This document shows, piece after piece, positions 22,061-30,880 of a stretch of DNA of 37,392 nt. Numbering within the stretch: the stretch's first letter is position 1; each line of letters opens with the position of its first letter. Under the pieces are notes generated by a model. That model was not told where the DNA came from. It saw nothing but the letters and a program-made list of their open reading frames with translations, and made no database searches. Origin of the DNA: DATIRA01 sp964553405 (GTDB lineage: Bacteria > Pseudomonadota > Gammaproteobacteria > Steroidobacterales > Steroidobacteraceae); the NCBI GenBank assembly GCA_964553405.1, contig CAZKLS010000015.1, positions 1 through 37,392 of the forward strand, read 5' to 3'. The position numbers and the translations under genes were made by a program.

Positions 22061-22455
22061 TGCGGGACCCGCGATATTCGGGCGAGGTGCTGCGCAGGCT
22101 GCGGGCGCTGCCCGGAACGGGGCCGCTCGCGCCGGCGGCCGGGCAGGTCGTCACCGGCCGGGCCGGCTCGGCCCGCGACGGAGCGGAGGTGGAGCTTCGG
22201 TTCGCGGTGCGCGACGACCGGATCGCCGCGGGCCGGTTCAGGGCCTATGGCTGCCCGCACCTGATCGCGGCCGCGTCCTGGCTGACCGAGCGCGTGCCCG
22301 GCTGGCCGCGTCAGCGGCTGCTCGACTGGGACTGGCGCGAGGCGGCCGAGGCGCTCGAGGTACCGCCGCACAAGTACGGCCGGTTACTGGTGCTGCAGGA
22401 CGCGATGCGCGATGCGGCGGGGAACTGGACCGGGATACCCCGGTCTACGGTGTAG
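22060..22455 (+). CDS. Degenerate IscU-like Fe-S scaffold-fold protein
   Basis: This 131-residue protein aligns along its length with IscU: RYSGEVLRRL at the N-terminus, FRAYGCPHLIAAASWLTERVPG around Cys65, and VPPHKYGRLLVLQDAM at the C-terminal helix. Of the IscU cluster ligands only Cys65 (E. coli Cys63) and Asp40 (Asp39) remain. The first Cys is replaced by Ala (SARD) and the HC pair by Gly107-Arg108. The HscA-binding LPPVK appears as VPPHK. It is unlikely to assemble a 2Fe-2S cluster as IscU does; it may accept sulfur, regulate IscS or be an adaptor. Start ATG 22060 overlaps the iscS stop (TGATG) and fits IscU length; an in-frame ATG at 22042 adds six residues. The iscA -10 box covers its stop. 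Confidence 0.8.
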   Translation: MRDPRYSGEVLRRLRALPGTGPLAPAAGQVVTGRAGSARDGAEVELRFAVRDDRIAAGRFRAYGCPHLIAAASWLTERVPGWPRQRLLDWDWREAAEALEVPPHKYGRLLVLQDAMRDAAGNWTGIPRSTV

Positions 22456-22458
22456 AAT
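22453..22458 (+). promoter_or_regulatory. Possible -10 element (TAGAAT) for iscA
   Basis: TAGAAT begins on the TAG stop of the IscU-like gene and ends 30 nt before the iscA ATG. No clear -35 is seen. It would allow iscA to be transcribed apart from trmJ-iscS. Confidence 0.4.
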
Positions 22459-22488
22459 CCTCGCCACACTCACTGGAACGCGAACCGG

Positions 22489-22812
22489 ATGACCGTCTCA
22501 CTCACACCGTCTGCCGTGGACCGCGTGCGGACCTATCTCGAAAAGCGCGGCCGGGGCGTCGGCCTGCGGCTCGCCGTCAAGAAGACCGGCTGCTCCGGGT
22601 ACGCCTACGTCGTGAACTACGCGGACGAGATCGGCGAGCACGACGTGGTCTTCGAGCAGGACGGCCTGAAGGTCATCGTCGACACGGACAGCCTCGGCTT
22701 CGTGGACGGGACCGAGATCGACTTCGTGCGCCAGGGCCTGAACGAGGCGTTCAAGTTCCACAATCCGAACGTCAAGGGCGAGTGCGGCTGCGGCGAGAGC
22801 TTCAACGTGTAA
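22489..22812 (+). CDS. iscA: A-type Fe-S carrier protein IscA
   Basis: IscA is an A-type carrier that binds iron or Fe-S clusters and passes them to target proteins, chiefly 4Fe-4S maturation. The 107-residue length equals E. coli IscA, and the three essential cysteines are Cys35 (KKTGCSGYAY), Cys99 and Cys101 (GECGCGESFNV). The segment EAFKFHNPNVKGECGCGESF is IscA-type rather than ErpA-type. It follows the IscU-like gene after 33 nt and may have its own promoter. With iscS and the IscU-like gene it makes a short isc cluster. Confidence 0.92.
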   Translation: MTVSLTPSAVDRVRTYLEKRGRGVGLRLAVKKTGCSGYAYVVNYADEIGEHDVVFEQDGLKVIVDTDSLGFVDGTEIDFVRQGLNEAFKFHNPNVKGECGCGESFNV

Positions 22813-22835
22813 CTGCCGAAGGCCGCTGGCATTTC

Positions 22836-22864
22836 TTGGCTGCCGGCCAGCGCAACGCTATACT
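22836..22864 (+). promoter_or_regulatory. Predicted sigma70 promoter of ndk
   Basis: TTGGCT (22836-22841, four of six to TTGACA), 17 nt, then TATACT (22859-22864, five of six). Transcription would begin near 22871, leaving a leader of about 110 nt before ndk. This is one of the best two-box promoters in the window. Confidence 0.55.
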
Positions 22865-22894
22865 GCGCAGTTCTAATTCGAGGTTGCCCCGACT

Positions 22895-22916
22895 GGACCC
22901 GCGCTTGCGCGGGTTC
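22895..22916 (+). other. Hairpin in the ndk 5' leader
   Basis: ACCCGCG-CTTG-CGCGGGT (22897-22914) is a perfect 7-bp stem, extended by a G-U and a G-C pair. GGGTTCCAC occurs at 22911-22919, overlapping its 3' arm, and again at 22931-22939, exactly 20 bp on. The hairpin is not followed by a U-tract, so it may be an attenuator, a protein site or simple leader structure. Confidence 0.4.
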
Positions 22917-22980
22917 CACTCGTCTGGGCTGGGTTCCACGTGCAGGCCCGGGCTTCCCGCCCGCGGTCGAGAGGATTCAA

Positions 22981-23406
22981 ATGGCTGTCGAACGTACGCT
23001 GTCCATCGTCAAGCCCGATGGCGTCGCCAAGAACGTGATCGGGGAAGTGTATCGCCGCTTCGAGCAGGCCGGCCTGCGCATCGTCGCAGCGCGCATGATG
23101 CACCTGGCCAGGCCGCAGGCCGAGGCGTTCTACGCGGTGCACCGCGAGCGACCCTTCTATCGTGATCTGGTCGACTACATGATCTCGGGTCCGGTCGTGG
23201 TCCAGGTCCTCGAGGGGGAGTCGGCCGTGGCGAAGAACCGCGAGATCATGGGTGCGACCGACCCGAAGAAGGCCGACCCGGGCACGATCCGCGCCGATCT
23301 CGCCGAGAGCATCGAGCAGAACGTCGTCCACGGCTCGGACAGCCTGGAAAATGCGGCCCGCGAAGTGGCGTTCTTCTTCGCGGAAACGGATCTCTGCCCA
23401 CGTTGA
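22981..23406 (+). CDS. ndk: Nucleoside diphosphate kinase Ndk
   Basis: Ndk transfers the gamma phosphate of ATP to nucleoside diphosphates through a phosphohistidine. The 141-residue protein has the active His117 in NVVHGSDS and the conserved ERTLSIVKPDGVAKN start and EIMGATDPKKADPGTIR motif. GAGAGGA lies 6 nt before the ATG. Upstream is a predicted sigma70 promoter with a structured leader of about 110 nt, unusual for this gene. Downstream rlmN starts 38 nt after its stop, the usual gammaproteobacterial neighbour. Confidence 0.97.
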   Translation: MAVERTLSIVKPDGVAKNVIGEVYRRFEQAGLRIVAARMMHLARPQAEAFYAVHRERPFYRDLVDYMISGPVVVQVLEGESAVAKNREIMGATDPKKADPGTIRADLAESIEQNVVHGSDSLENAAREVAFFFAETDLCPR

Positions 23407-23443
23407 GGCCCGCCCACGCGGCGGTTTCTCCCGGCACCTCGTG

Positions 23444-24556
23444 ATGACCGATCTGGACTCCGGCAAGACCAATCTGCTCGGCCTCACGCGGGCCGGGATG
23501 GAAGCGTTCGTCGCGGGAATGGGCGAGAAGCCGTTCCGCGCGCGGCAGCTGATGAAGTGGATCTACCGGCGGGCCAGCAGCGACATCCAGGCGATGACCG
23601 ACCTCGGGCTCGGTTTCCGGCAGCGCCTCGCCGCGATCGCCGAAGTCCGCGTGCCGGACGTGATCGCCACGCAGGTCTCCGCGGACGGCACCCGCAAGTG
23701 GCTGCTGCGCCTCGACAGCGGCCAGGGCGTCGAGATGGTGTTCATCCCCGAGCCCGGGCGCGGCACGCTCTGTATTTCCAGCCAGGTCGGCTGCGCGATG
23801 GACTGCAGTTTCTGCTCCACCGCGCAGCAGGGCTTCAACCGCAATCTCGACGTGGCGGAGATCCTCGGCCAGGTCTGGCTCGCCAACCGCGAGCTCGGTT
23901 ACTCGCCCGACGGCGATCGGGTGATCACCAACGTGGTGTTCATGGGCATGGGCGAGCCGCTCGCGAACTACCGTAACGTCGTGCCGGCCGCCGAGGTCAT
24001 GATGGACGACCTCGGCCTCGACCTCTCGCGCCGCCGGGTCACCGTCAGCACCTCGGGCCTGGTGCCGCAGATGAGGCGCATCGCCGAGGAAACCAACGTC
24101 GCGCTGGCAGTCTCGCTGCACGCGCCGAACGACGCGTTGCGGGACCAGCTGGTTCCGATCAACCGCAAGCACCGCATCGCCGAGCTGCTCGACGCCTGCT
24201 GGCACTATGTCGAGCGGCAGAACGCGCGCGGCGTGACGTTCGAATACGTGATGCTCGACGGCGTCAACGACCGGCCGGAGCATGCGCTGGAACTCGCGGC
24301 GCTGCTGCGCGGCCGGCCGGCCAAGGTCAACCTGATACCCTTCAACACGTTCCCGGGCACGGCGTATCGACGCTCGTCGGACGCGGCGGTCGAGCGCTTC
24401 CGCGACCGGCTGATCAAGGGCGGCGTCATCGCGACGATCAGGCGAACCCGTGGCGACGACATCGACGCTGCCTGCGGGCAGCTGGTGGGACGCGTGCGCG
24501 ACCTGCGTTCGACCCGCCTGGGCCTGAAACTCTCCCCTGTCACGGTGCAGCCATGA
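23444..24556 (+). CDS. rlmN: Dual-specificity RNA methyltransferase RlmN
   Basis: RlmN is a radical-SAM enzyme that methylates C2 of A2503 in 23S rRNA and A37 in some tRNAs. The 370-residue protein has the cluster motif Cys117-x3-Cys121-x2-Cys124 (CAMDCSFC). Cys110 (GTLCISSQVG) and Cys344 near the C-terminus (DDIDAACGQL) match the two extra cysteines of the E. coli enzyme, of which the C-terminal one forms the covalent RNA intermediate and the other receives the methylene. The ATG at 23444 follows a GTG in frame at 23441; longer frames overlap ndk and are rejected. The stop overlaps the pilW start (ATGA). Confidence 0.96.
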   Translation: MTDLDSGKTNLLGLTRAGMEAFVAGMGEKPFRARQLMKWIYRRASSDIQAMTDLGLGFRQRLAAIAEVRVPDVIATQVSADGTRKWLLRLDSGQGVEMVFIPEPGRGTLCISSQVGCAMDCSFCSTAQQGFNRNLDVAEILGQVWLANRELGYSPDGDRVITNVVFMGMGEPLANYRNVVPAAEVMMDDLGLDLSRRRVTVSTSGLVPQMRRIAEETNVALAVSLHAPNDALRDQLVPINRKHRIAELLDACWHYVERQNARGVTFEYVMLDGVNDRPEHALELAALLRGRPAKVNLIPFNTFPGTAYRRSSDAAVERFRDRLIKGGVIATIRRTRGDDIDAACGQLVGRVRDLRSTRLGLKLSPVTVQP

Positions 24557-25329
24557 GACTCTCCCGGATCCTGCCCTGGTCCTGCGCGGCATTGCTCGCC
24601 CTGGCGAGCGTCACGGGCTGTGTCTCGACCGAGCCGAAGCCCACGCGCGAGTCGGAGCAGGAGGCGGCCGTGGTCAACGCGCAGCTCGCGCTCACCTACC
24701 TGCAGCAGAACAACCTCCAGGCCGCCCAGGAGAAGATCGAAAAGGCACTGAAGCAGGATCCGAAGACCGCGCGCACGCAGATGGCCGCAGGCTTCGTCTA
24801 TGACCGGCTGGGCGAGGACGCGAAGGCCGAGTCGCACTTCGCCGAGGCGCTGCGCTACGAGCCGAAGAATCCGGAGGTGCTGAACAACTACGCGGTCTTC
24901 CTCTGTCGCAAGGGCGACCGCAAGAAGGGCGAGCAGTACTTCATCGCCGCCGCGGCCAGCCCGCTGTACCGGACCCCGGAGGCCGCGTACACGAATGCGG
25001 GCCGCTGCGCGCTCGCGGACGGGCGTCCGAAAGACGCCGAGGGATATTTCCGCAAGGCCCTCGCGTATCGGCGCGACCTTCCGGATCCATTGCTGCCTCT
25101 GGCCGAGATCTACCTGGACGACGGGAACTACCTCCAGGCCCGGGCTTTCGTCCAGCGCTACATGGCAGTGACCCCGCCGAACGCGGCCAGCCTGTGGCTC
25201 GCTTACCGGATCGAGGTGGCTGCCGGTAACCCGCAGCAGGCCGCGACCTATGCGCGCAGGCTGAAGGACGAGTTCACGACCTCGGAGGAAACGCGGCAGC
25301 TGATCGAATCCGAGCGGGGCGGATCATGA
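24553..25329 (+). CDS. pilW: Type IV pilus biogenesis/stability lipoprotein PilW (PilF)
   Basis: This 258-residue TPR protein is an outer-membrane lipoprotein pilotin that promotes assembly of the PilQ secretin. The signal sequence ends in a lipobox with Cys23 (ASVTGCVS). Consecutive TPR units run about 40-240, with LALTYLQQNNLQAAQEKIEKAL and AGFVYDRLGEDAKAESHFAEAL as the first two. It overlaps rlmN and rodZ by 4 nt each. The gene lies here in many gammaproteobacteria, with or without other pilus genes nearby; type IV pili themselves are not shown by this window. Confidence 0.92.
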   Translation: MRLSRILPWSCAALLALASVTGCVSTEPKPTRESEQEAAVVNAQLALTYLQQNNLQAAQEKIEKALKQDPKTARTQMAAGFVYDRLGEDAKAESHFAEALRYEPKNPEVLNNYAVFLCRKGDRKKGEQYFIAAAASPLYRTPEAAYTNAGRCALADGRPKDAEGYFRKALAYRRDLPDPLLPLAEIYLDDGNYLQARAFVQRYMAVTPPNAASLWLAYRIEVAAGNPQQAATYARRLKDEFTTSEETRQLIESERGGS

Positions 25330-26225
25330 GCCCGAGCGAAGAGGCAAACGGGGCGGAATCGACCGGCCCCGGAGAGACGTTGCGCAGGGCTCGCGAGCTC
25401 CAGGGGCTCAGCGTGCAGCAGGCGGCCGAGCGACTGAATCTCGACGTGGTCGCGGTCGAGGCGCTCGAATCGGATCGCTTCGAAGCGCTGGGTGCGCCGG
25501 TGTTCGCGAAGGGTCACCTGCGGCGCTACGCCGGGCTGCTCGGACTGCAGTCCGAGGAGGTGCTGGCGTCCTACGAGCGCTCGCCGGCCCCGCACGGACA
25601 CCCCACGCTGGTGCCGAAGTCGCACGGGGAATTCACCGCCGAACGTCAGCGACCGAGGTGGCCGTGGGTGGTCGGAGGGCTGCTGCTGTTCCTGCTGGCG
25701 GCGGCGCTGGTGGCTTACGTCGGCGAGTACGGCTTCGAGTTGCCGAAGTTCGGCACCCGCAGCCCGGCCGCGGACACGGGCGGACCGGCCGAATCGGCGG
25801 AGTCGCGTGTCGCGGCCGCCGGAGGCGACACCGTTTTGACCGTCAATACCGTGCGGCAACCGGGCCCCGAGACCACGGCGGCTGACGCTCCGGCGGCGTC
25901 GCCCACGCCCGCGGCGCTGGCGACGAGCGACGCGCAATCCTCCGCCGTTGGCGTCGCAGGCCCCGGGCAGCTTTCGGTCAGCCTGAGCTTTGCGACCGAC
26001 TCCTGGGTCGAGATCTACGACGGCTCGGGCCAGGCCGTGTTCTACGATCTCGGGCGAGCCGGCACGGAGCGCTCGTTCGTCGCTGCGGCGCCGCTGAGCG
26101 TCACGCTCGGTAACGCCGCGGGCGTCGGCTTGCGCGTGAACGGCCGGTCGCTGGAGTTGCCGGGCGTCGCGCCTGGCGAGACGGTGGCCCGGTTCCGCGT
26201 CACCCCGGACGGCGCGCTGCAGTGA
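25326..26225 (+). CDS. rodZ: RodZ-like helix-turn-helix membrane protein
   Basis: RodZ links MreB filaments to the inner membrane and elongasome, shaping rod cells. The 299-residue protein has an N-terminal helix-turn-helix domain (about 17-85, with GLSVQQAAERLNLDVVAVEALE), a basic linker, one transmembrane helix (about 112-132), an Ala/Thr-rich periplasmic linker, and a C-terminal DUF4115 beta domain (about 212-299, with DSWVEIYDGSGQAVFYDL). In many gammaproteobacteria ispG lies between rodZ and hisS; here hisS follows after 16 nt and ispG is missing. rodZ overlaps pilW by 4 nt. Confidence 0.92.
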   Translation: MSPSEEANGAESTGPGETLRRARELQGLSVQQAAERLNLDVVAVEALESDRFEALGAPVFAKGHLRRYAGLLGLQSEEVLASYERSPAPHGHPTLVPKSHGEFTAERQRPRWPWVVGGLLLFLLAAALVAYVGEYGFELPKFGTRSPAADTGGPAESAESRVAAAGGDTVLTVNTVRQPGPETTAADAPAASPTPAALATSDAQSSAVGVAGPGQLSVSLSFATDSWVEIYDGSGQAVFYDLGRAGTERSFVAAAPLSVTLGNAAGVGLRVNGRSLELPGVAPGETVARFRVTPDGALQ

Positions 26226-26241
26226 TGTGGAGCGTGCGCAG

Positions 26242-27531
<1,290 letters not shown>

Positions 27532-27580
27532 ATGAAACGCGGCCGGGACGCGGAGCGCGCCGGCCCATGGAGTCAATGCA

Positions 27581-28237
27581 GTGGAAGACTTGACCGACAA
27601 CGAACGCGAAGAACAACTGCGCAAATGGTGGAGCGAGAACTGGCTGTGGATCCTGGGCGGCATCGCGCTCGGGCTCGCGGTGCTGGCCGGCTGGCAGTAC
27701 TGGCAGAAGCAGCGTTACGCGGCGGCCGAGGCGGCCGCAGCGGGCTACTCGACCGTCATCGAATCGCTGGGGCGCGATGATCGCGCCGCCGCCGGGGAGC
27801 AGGCGAAAGCATTGCGGAGTGGCCATCCCGACTCGCCCTACGCGGACCAGGCGGACCTTGCGCTCGCGCGCGCCGCGGTCGATCGCAAGGAATTCGACGA
27901 GGCGATCCGGCTGCTGCAGGGCGTGGCGGACGGTTCGCCCGACGCCGAGTTGCGGCAGGTGGCTCGGACCCGTGTCGCGCGGGTGATGATCGAGCAGGGC
28001 AGGTACGACGAGGCGCTCGGAATGCTCGATCCCGGTGCCGCGGGCTCGTTCGCGGCGCTGTACCGCGAGATACGGGGGGACGCGCTGCTCGGCAAGGGAG
28101 ATCCGGCCGGGGCGCTCGCCGAATACGAGGCGGCGCTGGCCGCTGATGACACCGAGTCGCGCATCGACCGGGACTTCGTCGCGCTGAAGCGCGACTCCGT
28201 GTCGACGCCGCAGCCGGGCGAGGCGGCCGCGCAATGA
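27581..28237 (+). CDS. yfgM: YfgM-family ancillary SecYEG translocon subunit
   Basis: YfgM is an inner-membrane protein with a periplasmic TPR region that associates with SecYEG and the chaperone PpiD. The 218-residue protein has a cytoplasmic start (MEDLTDNEREEQLRKWWSEN), one transmembrane helix (about 21-38) and TPR-like repeats over about 48-200. The GTG start at 27581 is supported by GGAG 8 nt upstream; the ATG at 27576 is out of frame. It lies 49 nt after hisS and overlaps bamB by 4 nt, the conserved order for this gene. Confidence 0.92.
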   Translation: MEDLTDNEREEQLRKWWSENWLWILGGIALGLAVLAGWQYWQKQRYAAAEAAAAGYSTVIESLGRDDRAAAGEQAKALRSGHPDSPYADQADLALARAAVDRKEFDEAIRLLQGVADGSPDAELRQVARTRVARVMIEQGRYDEALGMLDPGAAGSFAALYREIRGDALLGKGDPAGALAEYEAALAADDTESRIDRDFVALKRDSVSTPQPGEAAAQ

Positions 28238-29388
28238 AGTCGCGCCCGTTGCTCGTTGTGCTGGCAGGGATCGCGCTCCTGCCCGCTTGCAGCAACGACA
28301 AGAACGTCGAGCCGCCCGCCGAGCTCGTGGATCTCCGACCCGTGCTGGCCGTGGACGAGGTCTGGTCGGAGAGGGTAGGGGGCGGAGCTGAGAAGCTGCG
28401 CCTGGCCCTGGGTCTCGCGCTGCAGGACGGGACCCTGTTTGCAGCCTCGCGGGACGGGGACGTCCGCGCGATGCAGGCGGCCAGCGGACGCACCGTCTGG
28501 CGCAGCGACACGAAACTCGCCCTGTCGGCAGGCCCCGCCGTCGGCGAAGGGCTAGTGGTCGTCGGTACCAATGACGGCGACCTGCTCGCACTGGAAGCCT
28601 CGAGCGGGGACCTCCGCTGGCGCGTCTCGCTCAGCAGCGAAGTGCTCGCGCGTCCGCTCGTCACCGGTGGCAGCGTGATCGTACGCACCGTGGACGGGCG
28701 ACTGCACGCGCTCGAGGCGGCGGACGGGCAATCCCGCTGGATGGTCGAGGAGCTGGTGCCGCGCCTTTCGCTGCGCGGAACCGCCGCGCCGGTCCGCGTG
28801 GGCGACGCGGTGGTCTGTGGCTTCGACAACGGCAAGGTGCTCGCCGTCGCGATCGACAGCGGCGAGCTCGTCTGGCAGAGCCAGCTCGGGCGGCCGACCG
28901 GGCGCACCGAGCTCGAGCGGCTGGCCGACGTGGACGCCGCAGTGCACGTCTCCGGCCAGGACGTCTACGCGGTCGGCTACCAGGGTCGCGTTGCGATGAT
29001 GGCGCTCGATTCCGGGCAGATATGGTGGAGCCGCGACGTCTCGAGTTACCGCGGGCTCGCGCTCGACGACGACCAGCTCTACGTGGCGAGTTCGGACGGA
29101 GACGTCGTCGCGATCCGCCGGCGGGACGGCGGCATCGTCTGGCAGCAGGAAGGCCTCAAGCGCCGCAGCCTGAGCGCGCCGGCCGTGGACGGCGCGGCGG
29201 TCGTGGTCGGAGATTTCGACGGCTATCTGCACTGGATGGACCGTGACACGGGGACGTTCATCGCCCGCAAGCGCCTCGGCGGCGCGCGGATCTCCGCGGC
29301 GCCCCTCGCAGGCGACGGCATGCTGTACGTCATCGACGAGGACGGCGGCGTTGCGGCGTACCGCAGCGGGGCTCAGCTGGAGCGCTGA
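28234..29388 (+). CDS. bamB: Outer membrane protein assembly factor BamB
   Basis: BamB is a lipoprotein of the BAM complex that folds beta-barrel proteins into the outer membrane. The 384-residue protein has a lipobox with Cys19 (ALLPACSN) and an eight-bladed propeller. Repeating blade motifs are visible, such as SGRTVWRS, SGDLRWRV, DGQSRWMV, SGELVWQS, SGQIWWSR and DGGIVWQQ. It overlaps yfgM by 4 nt and is followed by der after 2 nt, the standard arrangement. Confidence 0.96.
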   Translation: MKSRPLLVVLAGIALLPACSNDKNVEPPAELVDLRPVLAVDEVWSERVGGGAEKLRLALGLALQDGTLFAASRDGDVRAMQAASGRTVWRSDTKLALSAGPAVGEGLVVVGTNDGDLLALEASSGDLRWRVSLSSEVLARPLVTGGSVIVRTVDGRLHALEAADGQSRWMVEELVPRLSLRGTAAPVRVGDAVVCGFDNGKVLAVAIDSGELVWQSQLGRPTGRTELERLADVDAAVHVSGQDVYAVGYQGRVAMMALDSGQIWWSRDVSSYRGLALDDDQLYVASSDGDVVAIRRRDGGIVWQQEGLKRRSLSAPAVDGAAVVVGDFDGYLHWMDRDTGTFIARKRLGGARISAAPLAGDGMLYVIDEDGGVAAYRSGAQLER

Positions 29389-29390
29389 TC

Positions 29391-30788
29391 GTGCTGCCCG
29401 TCCTCGCGCTGGTCGGGCGTCCCAACGTCGGCAAGTCGACGCTGTTCAATGCGCTGACGCGGACCCGTGACGCGCTGGTCGCGGACGAGCCCGGGCTCAC
29501 GCGGGACCGCAAGTACGGCTACGCGAGGCGCGGCAGCCGTGCCTGCGTCGTCGTCGACACCGGAGGGCTCGTCGAGAGCGCGCAAGGCGTCGAGCGGCTG
29601 ATGGCCGAGCAGACGCTGAAGGCCGTCGAGGAGGCCGATTGCGTGCTGTTCGTCGTCGATGCGCGCGAAGGCTGTACCGCGACGGATCTGCACGTCGCCG
29701 GCATCCTGCGTCGGGGCGGCAGGCGCGTGATCGTCGTCGTCAACAAGGCCGAGGACCTGGATACCGACATCGCCGTGTCGGATTTCCATGCGCTTGGCTT
29801 CGGGCCGCCGTTGGCCGTCTCGGCCGCGCACGGTCGCGGCATGGACCGGCTGCTCGGGCTTGCGCTGGAGGGGCTGCAGGGCGGCGAGGACGAGAGCGAA
29901 GCCGACGAGCAGGAGGGCATCCGGGTCGCCGTCGTCGGTCGTCCGAACGTCGGCAAGTCCACGCTGATCAACCGGTTCACCGGCGAGGAGCGTCTCGTCG
30001 CGTTCGATCAGCCGGGCACCACCCGCGACACCGTCCGGGTCCCGTTCGCCCGCGACGGCCACCGCTATACGCTGCTCGACACCGCCGGCGTCCGGCGGCG
30101 GGCGAGGGTGTCCGAAGCGATCGAGAAGTTCAGCGTGATCAAGACGCTGCAGGCGATCGACGAGGCCAACGTCGTGATCGGTGTGCTGGACGCGCAGGAC
30201 ACGGTCGCTGAGCAGGACGCGAGCCTGCTCGGGCTGGTCGCGGAGCGCGGCCGCGCGCTGGTGATTGCCGTCAACAAGTGGGACGGGATCGCGCCGGAGC
30301 AGCGCGAGGAAATTCGCGCGGGCCTGGAGCTCAGGCTGGACTTCCTGCGTTACGCGCCGGTTCATTTCATCTCGGCGCGTCACGGCAGCGGCGTCGGGGA
30401 ACTGCTCGATGCGGTCCGGGCGGCCTATGAGGCGGCGATGCGCGACCTGTCGACGCCGGAGCTGACGCGCGCGCTCGAGGAAGCCGTCGCGATGCACCAG
30501 CCGCCGCTGAAACGCGGGCGCCGCATCAAGCTGCGCTACGCCCACCAGGGCGGCCGCAATCCACCGGTGATCGTGATCCACGGCAACCAGACCCAGCACG
30601 TGCCGGAGGCGTACCGGCGCTACCTCGAGAACCACTTCCGGCGCACGTTCCGGCTCGAAGGAACGCCGCTCAGGATAGAGTTCCGAACCGACGAGAATCC
30701 GTACGCGGGCCGGCGCAACACGCTGACGCCGCGGCAGGTTCGAAAGCGCCGGCGCCTGATACGGCACAAGAAGGGAGGGCGACGGTGA
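29391..30788 (+). CDS. der: Ribosome biogenesis GTPase Der (EngA)
   Basis: Der is a double-GTPase needed for 50S ribosome subunit assembly. The 465-residue protein has two G domains with P-loops GRPNVGKST at about 9-17 and 183-191, switch motifs GLTRDRKYG and GTTRDTVRVPF, base motifs NKAED and NKWD, and a C-terminal KH-like domain (about 350-440) ending in a basic tail (RKRRRLIRHKKGG). The start is GTG at 29391, two nt after the bamB stop; no ATG is in frame nearby. The stop lies in the loop of a GGCGAC/GTCGCC hairpin that may end the operon. Confidence 0.97.
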   Translation: MLPVLALVGRPNVGKSTLFNALTRTRDALVADEPGLTRDRKYGYARRGSRACVVVDTGGLVESAQGVERLMAEQTLKAVEEADCVLFVVDAREGCTATDLHVAGILRRGGRRVIVVVNKAEDLDTDIAVSDFHALGFGPPLAVSAAHGRGMDRLLGLALEGLQGGEDESEADEQEGIRVAVVGRPNVGKSTLINRFTGEERLVAFDQPGTTRDTVRVPFARDGHRYTLLDTAGVRRRARVSEAIEKFSVIKTLQAIDEANVVIGVLDAQDTVAEQDASLLGLVAERGRALVIAVNKWDGIAPEQREEIRAGLELRLDFLRYAPVHFISARHGSGVGELLDAVRAAYEAAMRDLSTPELTRALEEAVAMHQPPLKRGRRIKLRYAHQGGRNPPVIVIHGNQTQHVPEAYRRYLENHFRRTFRLEGTPLRIEFRTDENPYAGRRNTLTPRQVRKRRRLIRHKKGGRR

Positions 30789-30798
30789 GACGGTCGCC
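30778..30798 (+). terminator. Hairpin over the der stop codon
   Basis: GGCGAC pairs with GTCGCC around a 9-nt loop that contains the TGA of der. It lacks a U-tract. It may separate the der operon from the MetX-family gene. Confidence 0.3.
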
Positions 30799-30867
30799 GC
30801 TCGAAACTCATAACCAGCGCTTCTGAAACGGTATCCTCTGGCAATCAAGCACGCACGGAGGACGGTC

Positions 30868-30873
30868 TAGACT
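30868..30873 (+). promoter_or_regulatory. Possible -10 element (TAGACT) just before the MetX-family gene
   Basis: TAGACT ends 7 nt before the ATG, so a transcript from it would start almost on the start codon. A second candidate, TATCCT at 30832-30837, would give a leader of about 37 nt. No good -35 is visible for either. Confidence 0.35.
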
Positions 30874-30880
30874 CAGGTCC

